Below are positions 1 to 6,307 of a stretch of 18,665 nt of DNA, piece after piece. Source of the stretch: Phycisphaerales bacterium. Its GTDB lineage: Bacteria; Planctomycetota; Phycisphaerae; Phycisphaerales; UBA1924. The notes beneath the pieces were generated by a model. That model was given only the letters and a program-made list of their open reading frames with translations. It ran no database searches and was not told the DNA's origin. Within the stretch, counting starts at the first letter, position 1; every line of letters begins with the position of its first letter. The DNA is taken from contig SLFH01000210.1 in the NCBI GenBank assembly GCA_007124345.1, forward strand, positions 1 through 18,665, in the 5' to 3' direction. Both the position numbers and the translations under genes were made by a program.

Positions 1-499
1 AGAGCACGGTCCAGGCGCTGTACTCGCGCCGGATGGCGAGGAAGAAGCCGAACATGAGCCCAAGGTAGACAAACGCCAGCAGCGCCCCGCACGCCGCGGC
101 GAGCACACCCTCGACAGTCTTGTTCCGCGAGTGGGCGAGCATCGCGCCGACGAGGACGACGACGGCGGCGGTCGCGACCATCGCCACCGCCTGGATCGGG
201 TCGGTTGTCGCGGGGACCAGGCACGAGGCAACCAGCCCGAGCACGCACGAGAACGACATGAAGCGGGTCGAGACGCCCAGCCCGTTGGCCCGGAGCATCG
301 CCGCCAGCTCGCGCGTGGCCATCAGGCCGAGCAGCACGCCGGCGGGGAACAGGACCGACCCGCGCGGGAACTCGGTCAGGCCGAACAAAAGCGGGCGCAG
401 GAAGGCGGGGGCCGTCGTCTCGGCGAGGAACTCGTCGAGCCAGAAGAGCCCGACGAGCACGAGGATCAACAGTGGTCCGAGGAGGATTCGCTGGCGCAC
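1..499 (-). CDS. cdsA: Phosphatidate cytidylyltransferase-like membrane protein, N-terminal part (cut by window edge)
   Basis: Reading the minus strand from a GTG at 499-497 gives 166 open codons running off the left edge. The product is very hydrophobic, with successive membrane segments beginning LLGPLLILVLVGLFWLDEF, then VLLGLMATRELAAML, CVLGLVASCLVP and AVVVLVGAML. The block G-L-M-A-T-R-E-L-A-A-M-L and a later A-F-V-Y-L-G-L segment resemble the N-terminal half of CdsA, which makes CDP-diacylglycerol from phosphatidic acid and CTP at the inner membrane. The diagnostic C-terminal CdsA signature lies outside the window, so the family call is inference. GTG 499 is chosen because it is the only reasonable start after an in-frame stop, which is the TGA of the upstream gene (553-551). 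The two genes are 51 bases apart and probably co-transcribed. No strong ribosome binding site is visible. Confidence 0.65.
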   Translation of the reverse strand, partial: MRQRILLGPLLILVLVGLFWLDEFLAETTAPAFLRPLLFGLTEFPRGSVLFPAGVLLGLMATRELAAMLRANGLGVSTRFMSFSCVLGLVASCLVPATTDPIQAVAMVATAAVVVLVGAMLAHSRNKTVEGVLAAACGALLAFVYLGLMFGFFLAIRREYSAWTVL

Positions 500-550
500 G
501 GCGAGGAGGGTAGGGGGTGTTGGGCGTACCGGGCGTCTATGGCCGAACCG

Positions 551-2017
551 TCAGTTCATCGGGAGGCCCTTGCTGCGCCACAGGCGGGCGAGGCGGTCGA
601 GCGTGGTGTCCTCCCAGACGCGCCCGTCAGAGAGCGTCGTCCGCATGAACCGACCCTCTGAGTCGAGCAGGGTTTCCTGCGTGTCCTCGCGGGTCTCGAC
701 GAGCTGGGTGATGATCCGGGTCACGCCCTGTCGGTCGCTGGGCTTCTCGACGGTGTCCCGACGCAGGCGGATGCGCTCGTCGGCGGAGCGGTAGGCGTAG
801 AAGGCGTACTCCGACTCGATTCCGACCTCGGCGAGGAGCTGGGGGAGGAGCCAGGTCTGCACCTGGCTGATGTACCCCTCGCCCCTGATCAGCGGGTGGA
901 TGCTGCGCGAGGTCTCGCCCATGCCTTCGATGATGATCTGCATCCGCCGTCCCTCGCGGAGGCCGAGCTCGGTGTAGGTGCCGGCGAGCTCGCCGCGGCG
1001 CCGGTTGGCCATGCGGATGCTCCAGGCTTCCTCGCCGAAATCCTTGGCGAGCCAGAAGACGGCCTCAGTGTCGACGATCAGGTTGCCCGAGTCGGGCTGG
1101 AGCAGGCGGATGTTCATCCGCACGAGGTAGCCCTCTTCCTGTTCGACCTCGGTGTATCGGTCGGGGCTCTTGGTCGGGTCGATGGCGCCGCGGGGGCCGA
1201 CCGAGGCTCGGATGCGCCGGTAGCCCAGCTCGCGGGCGTCGCGGTCTGAGCCGCTGCGGGCCGGCTCGTACAGACGCTCCCACCGGTCGCGGTTGATCTC
1301 GATCACCCGCCGGTAGGCGCTGTCGGGGAGCATGGTGAACGCCTCACGCCCGCGCTGGATAAGCCGCCCCCGTTCGGCCATCGCCTCGATCGAGTCCTCA
1401 TAGCGGGCTGAGGCGACGAGCGTCTCGTAGACAGCTCGCGACTCGCCCTCGGCGTGCTCGGTCGAGATCAGCTCGAAGACCACAAACCGCGCGGGCGTCG
1501 CCTGCACGACCGAGTAGCCCATCAGGATCGGGCGATCGGCGGTGGGGTGGGGCGCCCGGAGGTAGACCCGCGAGGCGGTGCGCTCGCCGACCCTGAGGTT
1601 GCGGACGCGTTCTTCAACAGTCACACGGGTCTCGACGAGCTCTTCGACCAGGCGGCCCTGACGGTCGCGCTTGGAGCGGACGACGCCGTGCGCCCGGCGC
1701 AGGTCGTCGACGATCTGGTCGATAAAGTGCTCGGGCGTGGCCCCGCCCCCCCGCAGGCGGGGGGTCTTGATGTTCACGAGAAATCGCGAGTGCTCGGGGT
1801 TGAGGCGGGCGACGATCGCCGGGTCGTCGACCCGCTCGGCCCGGATGCCCTCGGGCAGGTCGAGCACCAGCCCGATCTCGTCGATGCGGAGCTCCTCGCC
1901 AGCGAACCGGACACCGACGGGCGCCTCCTCGGCGATCTGTCGGGTCTGGGCGTGGGCGAGGCCCGCGAGAGAGAGCATGGCGGCGAGACAGATCGTCAGG
2001 GCTTGATTCGGCGTCAT
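551..2017 (-). CDS. Exported protein of unknown function, 488 aa
   Basis: I do not recognise this family. The ATG at 2017-2015 starts a clear Sec signal peptide: a short N-region, a hydrophobic core (residues 8-21, LTICLAAMLSLAGL) and an A-H-A cleavage motif before Gln24, so the mature protein is probably periplasmic. There are no further membrane segments. The mature part is acidic and Arg-rich with no cysteine. Residues about 40-200 look like one alpha/beta domain, and about 285-480 a second with the motif WLLPQLLAEVGIESEYAFYAY. The second half contains many beta-like segments such as YLVRMNIRLLQPDSGNLIVD. Its reading frame has the strong G/C third-position bias of its neighbours, so it is a real gene. 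It lies upstream of the cdsA-like gene and is divergent from the ribosomal cluster, with no obvious functional link to it. Confidence 0.8.
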   Translation of the reverse strand: MTPNQALTICLAAMLSLAGLAHAQTRQIAEEAPVGVRFAGEELRIDEIGLVLDLPEGIRAERVDDPAIVARLNPEHSRFLVNIKTPRLRGGGATPEHFIDQIVDDLRRAHGVVRSKRDRQGRLVEELVETRVTVEERVRNLRVGERTASRVYLRAPHPTADRPILMGYSVVQATPARFVVFELISTEHAEGESRAVYETLVASARYEDSIEAMAERGRLIQRGREAFTMLPDSAYRRVIEINRDRWERLYEPARSGSDRDARELGYRRIRASVGPRGAIDPTKSPDRYTEVEQEEGYLVRMNIRLLQPDSGNLIVDTEAVFWLAKDFGEEAWSIRMANRRRGELAGTYTELGLREGRRMQIIIEGMGETSRSIHPLIRGEGYISQVQTWLLPQLLAEVGIESEYAFYAYRSADERIRLRRDTVEKPSDRQGVTRIITQLVETREDTQETLLDSEGRFMRTTLSDGRVWEDTTLDRLARLWRSKGLPMN

Positions 2018-2402
2018 GGGCGGCCAGCCTTCGGGTGGGTGCTGAGGGTCGGGCTCTCTGGGTTCGGTCGGCGCGTCGGTGGTTCGGTTCGCTCCGGAGC
2101 GGGGCGGGGTTCGCCCGATCCGGGCACGAACGCTGTCGGCGGAACCGGCGTCGAGCCGAAGCGGATCGGCCCGACGCGAAGAATTGGTTGATGCCTCCGC
2201 GTTGACGCGGCGGGTGCTGCGGGTACCCTATCAGGCTCGCGACCGATCGTCGCGTGGCTGAAGTTGTACTTCTCCCTTCTGGACGGGTGTCGGTCGTCGG
2301 ACGCGAGGGCGTTCTGGCGGTCCCAGCCGGCAGAGGGGGCTTTGACAAGTGACGGGGTCCGAAGCACCGGCCCGTCGGCTCTCATAGGTGAGGCACAGGC
2401 AC
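2018..2402. other. Divergent control region between the exported-protein gene and rpsJ
   Basis: These 385 bases hold no convincing gene; open frames here lack family resemblance. The region must carry the start signals for both directions. On + there is a candidate promoter at 2202-2229 and a perfect small inverted repeat at 2197-2210 (CCGCG, loop TTGA, CGCGG) that overlaps its -35 box. A short hairpin GAAGT-TGT-ACTTC lies at 2260-2272, in what would be the early leader. The rest is GC-rich with scattered palindromes such as GCTCCGGAGC near 2091. No convincing minus-strand promoter was found. Confidence 0.6.
2202..2229 (+). promoter_or_regulatory. Candidate housekeeping promoter for the rpsJ-led cluster
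   Basis: TTGACG (2202-2207) matches five of six bases of the -35 consensus. It is followed after 16 bases by TACCCT (2224-2229), a weak -10 match. The implied leader to rpsJ is about 165 bases. The -35 box lies inside the inverted repeat at 2197-2210, which could act as an operator; that is inference. The weak -10 keeps confidence low. Confidence 0.35.
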
Positions 2403-2711
<309 letters not shown>

Positions 2712-2727
2712 CGCTGATTGCTGATGG

Positions 2728-2756
2728 CCGGGTCCTCTGAGAGGGCCCGGTTTTTT
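2728..2756 (+). terminator. Intrinsic terminator or attenuator after rpsJ
   Basis: A 9-pair stem, CCGGGTCCT (2728-2736) with AGGGCCCGG (2742-2750), closes over the loop CTGAG with a single G-U pair. It is followed at once by six T residues (2751-2756). This is the classic rho-independent form and begins 17 bases after the rpsJ stop. Because rplC follows on the same strand, it is either a true end of an rpsJ transcript or an attenuator giving excess S10 mRNA over the rest of the cluster. Confidence 0.8.
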
Positions 2757-2929
2757 CGTGCCGGCCCTCGCGCCGGCGATTGCCGGTGCCGACCGTCGGC
2801 CTCCCGGCGTGAGAAAACCTCCTCTGCAGCGGCCCCGGGCTTTCCCGGGGTCCGGGCAAGAGGCGGCCGCCCGACCGGATTCGGGCCCCGAGGCGGAAAA
2901 CGCCCGGGCCAAGATAGAGGTTGAAGGCC
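2757..2929 (+). promoter_or_regulatory. rplC leader spacer with strong hairpin
   Basis: There is no gene in this 173-base spacer. It is extremely GC-rich and holds a perfect 7-pair stem CCCCGGG-CTTT-CCCGGGG (2833-2850), extendable by two more pairs, with no T-run after it. A smaller stem GCCGA-CCG-TCGGC lies near 2789-2801. I could not find a promoter with both boxes, so how rplC is expressed past the rpsJ terminator is open: read-through, or a promoter I cannot recognise. Confidence 0.4.
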
Positions 2930-3607
2930 ATGTCGATCGGACTGATGGGCACCAAGCTCGGGATGACCCGGGTGTACGACGAGAACAATGTCAGCATCCC
3001 CGTGACCGTGATCCGGGTGGGGCCCTGCGTCGTGACGCAGCTGCGCACGACCGACAAGGACGGGTACACCGCCGTCCAGGTCGGCTTCGGCGAGATGAAG
3101 GCCCGCAACTCGACGATCCCGATGATCGGGCACGACGCCAAGGCGGGCGCCGAGCCGCTGCGGCACCACCGCGAGTTCCGCGTCGATGAGAAGGATCTGT
3201 CAGGGTTCGAGCTGGGCCAGGAGCTCGGCGTCGACCGCTTCGACGGGGTCGTCTTCGTCGATGTCATCGGCACCAGCAAGGGCAAGGGGTTCCAAGGCGG
3301 CATGAAGCGTCACGGCTTCAAGGGCCAGCTCGCCTCCCACGGCGTCGAGCGCAAGCACCGCTCGCCCGGCTCGATCGGCGGGCACGCGACCAACCGCGGC
3401 TTCAGCGGCAAGCTGAAGAAGGGAAAGAAGATGTCCGGCCAGATGGGCGACCAGCGGGTCACCGCCCGGAGCCTGCCGGTCATCAAGATCGACGCCGAGC
3501 AGGGGCTGCTCTTGGTCAAGGGGCCGGTGCCGGGCTCGAACAAGTCGCTGGTGCAGGTCCGCCCCGCGGTGCGTCTGAACCGCTCCAAGGGCAAGGCCGG
3601 GAGTTGA
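2930..3607 (+). CDS. rplC: 50S ribosomal protein L3
   Basis: The 225-residue product is full-length L3, one of the early-assembling 23S rRNA-binding proteins that reaches toward the peptidyl transferase centre. Diagnostic blocks are M-G-T-K-L-G-M-T-R-V-Y at the start, S-K-G-K-G-F-Q-G at about 113-120, H-R-S-P-G-S-I-G in the central loop and G-K-K-M-S-G-Q-M-G. The Q-N-Q stretch of the loop in E. coli L3, which contains the glutamine methylated by PrmB, reads G-G-H-A-T-N here, so that modification is unlikely. ATG 2930 is preferred over an in-frame TTG at 2921 because T-A-G-A-G-G at 2915-2920 lies 9 bases upstream of the ATG. The long spacers on both sides set rplC apart as its own segment. Confidence 0.97.
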   Translation: MSIGLMGTKLGMTRVYDENNVSIPVTVIRVGPCVVTQLRTTDKDGYTAVQVGFGEMKARNSTIPMIGHDAKAGAEPLRHHREFRVDEKDLSGFELGQELGVDRFDGVVFVDVIGTSKGKGFQGGMKRHGFKGQLASHGVERKHRSPGSIGGHATNRGFSGKLKKGKKMSGQMGDQRVTARSLPVIKIDAEQGLLLVKGPVPGSNKSLVQVRPAVRLNRSKGKAGS

Positions 3608-3633
3608 TATTCAGGGGATATCCCGCCTGTTTG

Positions 3634-3662
3634 TGGACGGGGAGCGTGGGGCCGGGTAAAGT
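3634..3662 (+). promoter_or_regulatory. Candidate internal promoter for rplD and downstream genes
   Basis: TGGACG (3634-3639) and TAAAGT (3657-3662) are separated by exactly 17 bases. Each matches four of six consensus bases, and TAAAGT is one of few A/T-rich hexamers in this GC-rich spacer. It would start a transcript near 3669 with a structured leader of about 300 bases before rplD. This is inference from motif matches only. Confidence 0.3.
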
Positions 3663-3907
3663 CTGGGCCCCGTGAAAACGGGCGGAACTGTTCGAAGCTT
3701 GTGAGAGGAACACGGCTGGTCGCAAGAACAAGCGGCCCGCCGGCCCGAAGGGTCCCGAAAGGGAGACCGCCGGGCGACGACAAGCGTGTTGTGGCGGGAC
3801 TCTTCGAGGCCCGCCTGAGTATGCCGAGTCGATTCCGAGCCGACCCCGCTGCGTCGAAGAGCAGCGTTCCCAGAGGCGAGCCTCAGGGGACAAGAGGAGG
3901 CGGCCGG

Positions 3908-3940
3908 ATAGGCGAAACAATTTCGGCCCGTCCTATGGGC
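3908..3940 (+). promoter_or_regulatory. Compact nested hairpin / possible pseudoknot before the rplD ribosome binding site
   Basis: ATAGG (3908-3912) is followed by the perfect hairpin CGAAA-CAA-TTTCG (3913-3925), then GCCC (3926-3929), GTCCTAT and GGGC (3937-3940). The CCTAT in the loop of the GCCC/GGGC hairpin (3932-3936) is complementary to ATAGG, so the element can form either two exclusive folds or a pseudoknot. It ends 17 bases before the rplD binding site GAGGA (3958-3962). Confidence 0.4.
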
Positions 3941-3970
3941 GGCCCGAGGCGACCGACGAGGAACGACATC

Positions 3971-4735
3971 ATGGATGTCCCCGTCTACAACATGCAGGGC
4001 CAAGAGGTTGGCACGATGTCCATCGACGAGCAATCGCTCGGCGGGACGATCAATGCCGACCTCATCAAACAGGCCTATGTGCGTTACCACGCGAACCTGC
4101 GCCAGGGCTCTGCTCGCTCGCTGACGCGGGGCGAGGTCGAGGGCTCGACCCGCAAGATCTACCGCCAGAAGGGCACGGGCAACGCCCGGCACGGCGCCAA
4201 GTACGCGCCGATCTTCAAGGGCGGCGGTCACGCCAAGGCCAAGAAGCGTGTCCGCGAGGATTACCACCTCGACATGCCCAAGAAGATGCGCCGCAAGGCG
4301 AACCGCAACGCTCTGCTCTCCAAGCTCATCGGCTCGGAGCAGTTCGGACCCGAGGTTCGGGTCATCGAGTCGCTGGACTTCGACAAGCCAGGCACCAAGG
4401 CCTTCAAGAGCATGATCGAGGCGTTGAACCTCGACCGCTCGGCCCTGGTCGCTCTGAGCCCGGATCCGGAGAAGAGCCAGAACGCCCGGCTGAGCGCCCG
4501 CAACATCGAGGGTGTCACGCTCTGCCGGTCCGACCAGCTCAACTGCTTCGAGATGCTCAACCACCGCTACCTGGTGATTTCCAAGCCCGACCTTGAGGCC
4601 TGGCTCGCCGGCCCCTCCAGCCAGACCGGCAAGGAGGCCAAGGTCGACCCGATGGGGCGTGGTTCCAGCGGCGTGCGTCGCGAGCGTGCGGCACGCCCCA
4701 AGCGCGGCGCCGCCGCGGTCGGAGGTGACGCGTGA
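3971..4735 (+). CDS. rplD: 50S ribosomal protein L4 with C-terminal tail
   Basis: L4 is a primary 23S rRNA-binding protein whose central loop lines the exit tunnel. The family core is clear: the loop Y-R-Q-K-G-T-G-N-A-R-H-G at residues 64-75, F-K-G-G-G-H, then D-M-P-K-K-M-R-R-K-A and N-A-L-L-S-K, and the C-terminal domain ending near residue 214. At 254 residues it is longer than the usual 200-210; residues 215-254 are a Gly/Arg/Ala-rich tail. Start ATG 3971 follows GAGGA (3958-3962) at 8 bases and gives the family N-terminus M-D-V-P-V-Y-N. The frame stays open 90 codons upstream, but that part is not L4-like. Its TGA overlaps the GTG start of rplW by 4 bases (GTGA), implying translational coupling. 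In E. coli L4 represses its own operon; whether that holds here is not known. Confidence 0.95.
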   Translation: MDVPVYNMQGQEVGTMSIDEQSLGGTINADLIKQAYVRYHANLRQGSARSLTRGEVEGSTRKIYRQKGTGNARHGAKYAPIFKGGGHAKAKKRVREDYHLDMPKKMRRKANRNALLSKLIGSEQFGPEVRVIESLDFDKPGTKAFKSMIEALNLDRSALVALSPDPEKSQNARLSARNIEGVTLCRSDQLNCFEMLNHRYLVISKPDLEAWLAGPSSQTGKEAKVDPMGRGSSGVRRERAARPKRGAAAVGGDA

Positions 4736-5010
4736 TCGACAAGACCTACATCATCAAGCGCCCGGTGCTCACCGAGAAGAGCACCGCGAGCATGCAGGAA
4801 AACACCTACACGTTCGAGGTCGACCGGCGCGCCAGCAAGGACGAGATCAAGGCCGCCGTAGAGGAAATCTACGGCGTCAAGGTGCTGGGCGTGAGAACCA
4901 CGGTGCACAAGGCGCGTCAGCGGCGATACCGGTACGGCGTCGTCGACGGCAAGAAGACGAAGAAGGCGATGGTCCGCCTGCCCGAGGGCCAGGCGATTGA
5001 GTTGTTCTGA
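4732..5010 (+). CDS. rplW: 50S ribosomal protein L23
   Basis: The 92-residue product has the L23 pattern: I-I-K-R-P-V-L-T-E-K-S near the N-terminus, Y-T-F-E-V-D-R-R-A-S-K at 27-37, V-E-E-I-Y-G-V-K-V in the centre and the basic loop R-Q-R-R-Y-R-Y-G. L23 sits at the tunnel exit, where trigger factor and SRP dock. The start is GTG 4732, overlapping the rplD stop, with a perfect GGAGG at 4721-4725 six bases upstream. Length is normal for the family. Confidence 0.96.
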   Translation: MIDKTYIIKRPVLTEKSTASMQENTYTFEVDRRASKDEIKAAVEEIYGVKVLGVRTTVHKARQRRYRYGVVDGKKTKKAMVRLPEGQAIELF

Positions 5011-5062
5011 AGACCGACACGAAACGAGCGGGCCATTGCCCGCAGAAGAGTAGGGATCGATC

Positions 5063-5920
5063 ATGGCGATCCGCGTTTACAAACCTACCAGCGCAGGACG
5101 GCGCAACGCCTCGGTCAACCTCCACACCGAGGTGACCAAGAAGTCGCCCGAGAAGTCGCTGCTGCGCCCCTGCCCGAAGAAGGGCGGACGCAACCACAGC
5201 GGCAAGATCACCGTCAAGGGTCGCGGCGGCGGCGCCAAGCGCCTGTACCGCATGGTCGACTTCAAGCGGCGCGATCGCGACGGCATCAGGGGCGAGGTGG
5301 TCGGCATCGAGTACGACCCCAACCGCACCTGCCACATCGCCCTGGTGCAGTACGCCGACGGCGTGAAGCGCTACATCCTCGCCCCCGAGAAGCTCAAGGA
5401 CGGCGACGAGATCCTGACCTCTTCCGACAAGGCGATCGAGCCGAGCGTCGGCAACTCGATGCCCCTGCGGTTCATCCCCACGGGCATGAATGTGCACTGC
5501 ATCGAGCTGCAGCCGGGCAAGGGCGGGCAGATGTGCCGCTCCGCCGGCGCGTACGCCAGGCTGACCAACCGCGAGGGCGGGTACGCGACGCTGGTGCTCC
5601 CCTCGGGCGAGACGCGTCGGGTGCATGTGAACTGCCGAGCGACGATCGGGCAGGTCGGCAACTCCGACCACCAGAACCGTCGATTGGGCAAGGCGGGCCT
5701 GAGCCGTCACCTGGGCCGGCGTCCCAAGACGCGCGGCGTGGCGATGAGCCACGACGCCCACCCGATGGGCGGCGGCGAGGGCCGGTCCAAGGGCGGGCGG
5801 GCGCCTTCGAACTTTAAGGGCACGCTCTCCAAGGGCGGCTCGACGCGTGACAAGAACAAGCCGAGCCAGGACCTGATCCTGCGTCGCCGGCGCAGCAAGC
5901 GGTACGGGCAGCTCCGCTAA
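5063..5920 (+). CDS. rplB: 50S ribosomal protein L2
   Basis: At 285 residues this is full-length L2, which binds 23S rRNA near the peptidyl transferase centre and helps subunit joining. Recognisable blocks are Y-K-P-T-S-A-G-R-R-N, the H-S-G-K-I-T-V-K-G-R-G-G-G-A-K-R-L-Y-R core, the S-V-G-N-S-M-P-L loop, the P-S-G-E-T-R-R-V-H stretch and the C-terminal H-P-M-G-G-G-E-G. In that last motif the histidine equivalent to E. coli His229 is kept, while the second histidine (usual H-P-H-G-G-G) is methionine. I believe the H-P-M form also occurs in Bacteroidota, so it is a known type of variant. ATG 5063 has a modest binding site TAGGGA about 7 bases upstream. The 52-base gap after rplW holds nothing else. 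Confidence 0.97.
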   Translation: MAIRVYKPTSAGRRNASVNLHTEVTKKSPEKSLLRPCPKKGGRNHSGKITVKGRGGGAKRLYRMVDFKRRDRDGIRGEVVGIEYDPNRTCHIALVQYADGVKRYILAPEKLKDGDEILTSSDKAIEPSVGNSMPLRFIPTGMNVHCIELQPGKGGQMCRSAGAYARLTNREGGYATLVLPSGETRRVHVNCRATIGQVGNSDHQNRRLGKAGLSRHLGRRPKTRGVAMSHDAHPMGGGEGRSKGGRAPSNFKGTLSKGGSTRDKNKPSQDLILRRRRSKRYGQLR

Positions 5921-5941
5921 GGGGCAGATGGAGACCGAGCG

Positions 5942-6226
5942 ATGAGTCGCAGTGCAAAGAAGGGCCCGTATGTCGACGAGAAGCTGTACTTCAAGGTGCA
6001 GCGGCAGGCCGAGAGCGGCGCACGAGCACCGATCAAGACCTGGGCTCGTTCCTGCACGATCGTGCCCGAGTTCGTGGGTGTGACTTTCCAGATCCACAAC
6101 GGGCGCCACTTCCAGGAGCTCTTTGTCACCGAGGATATGGTCGGGCACAAGCTCGGCGAATTCGCGCCCACGCGGACCTTCCGCGGGCACACGAACAAGA
6201 AGGAAGGCATCAGGTCCGGCCGCTGA
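5942..6226 (+). CDS. rpsS: 30S ribosomal protein S19
   Basis: The 94-residue product is typical S19 of the 30S head, which contacts S13 and the A-site finger. It begins M-S-R-S-A-K-K-G-P-Y-V-D and contains K-T-W-A-R-S-C-T-I-V-P-E-F-V-G, H-N-G-R-H-F, and E-D-M-V-G-H-K-L-G-E-F-A-P-T-R-T-F-R-G-H near the C-terminus. Length is normal. ATG 5942 follows a GGAGA at 5930-5934. It lies 21 bases after rplB and 81 bases before the GTG of rplV, a spacer with two hairpins. Confidence 0.97.
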   Translation: MSRSAKKGPYVDEKLYFKVQRQAESGARAPIKTWARSCTIVPEFVGVTFQIHNGRHFQELFVTEDMVGHKLGEFAPTRTFRGHTNKKEGIRSGR

Positions 6227-6256
6227 GGCCTTGAGCTGATGACCGGATCGAGAACT

Positions 6257-6289
6257 GGTTCGGAATGAACCGCCCCGGCAGACGCCGGG
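6257..6289 (+). promoter_or_regulatory. Two tandem hairpins upstream of rplV
   Basis: GGTTC-GGAAT-GAACC (6257-6271) and CCCGGC-AGAC-GCCGGG (6274-6289) are perfect inverted repeats lying two bases apart, 18 bases before the rplV start. They could be RNA hairpins affecting rplV translation or, given the helix-turn-helix-like head of this L22, a binding site for it. Both roles are inference. Confidence 0.35.
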
Positions 6290-6307
6290 CAGATTGGGTG
6301 AACAGGC

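Larger units (their letters stand above)
3608..3970 (+). promoter_or_regulatory. Long structured leader upstream of rplD
   Basis: This 363-base stretch between rplC and rplD is far longer than the usual spacing. A frame open from 3701 into rplD encodes a Pro/Arg-rich peptide without L4 resemblance, so I treat the region as untranslated. It holds several hairpins: CCCGT-GAAA-ACGGG (3669-3682); near 3740-3772 a stem CCGGC/GCCGG enclosing GGTCCC-GAAA-GGG-AG-ACC; CCC-A-GAGG-CGAG-CCTC-A-GGG (3869-3888); and a compact element at 3908-3940. GNRA-type loops recur. This may be an autoregulatory leader for L4 or another protein of the cluster; no known leader family could be assigned from memory. Confidence 0.5.

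Noticed and set aside
2080..2160. tRNA-like GGTTCG motifs (TTCGCTCC, TTCGCCCG)
   Set aside because: No acceptor stem, anticodon arm or CCA-proximal pairing can be built around them.
2342..2347. Perfect TTGACA hexamer 56 bases upstream of rpsJ as a -35 box
   Set aside because: No -10-like hexamer occurs 15-19 bases downstream (the sequence there is GC-rich, GCACCGG), so it is less likely than the promoter at 2202-2229.
3656..3925. Possible RNase P RNA: GGGTAAAGTCTGGGCCCC resembles the conserved 5' P4 region, and ACAATTTCGGC resembles the 3' part
   Set aside because: The other universal parts (GGTAAGAGC region and AGATGAATG region) are absent, and the 3' match is poor. The similarity is probably chance in GC-rich structured sequence.
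3701..3970. Open frame extending rplD 90 codons upstream
   Set aside because: The encoded Pro/Arg/Gly-rich sequence has no L4 resemblance, while ATG 3971 has a well-placed GAGGA and gives a family-like N-terminus. Long open frames are common in such GC-rich DNA.
5737..5775. L2 H-P-M-G-G-G motif as a loss of an active-site residue
   Set aside because: The histidine matching E. coli His229 is kept; only the second histidine differs, a variant I recall from Bacteroidota L2.
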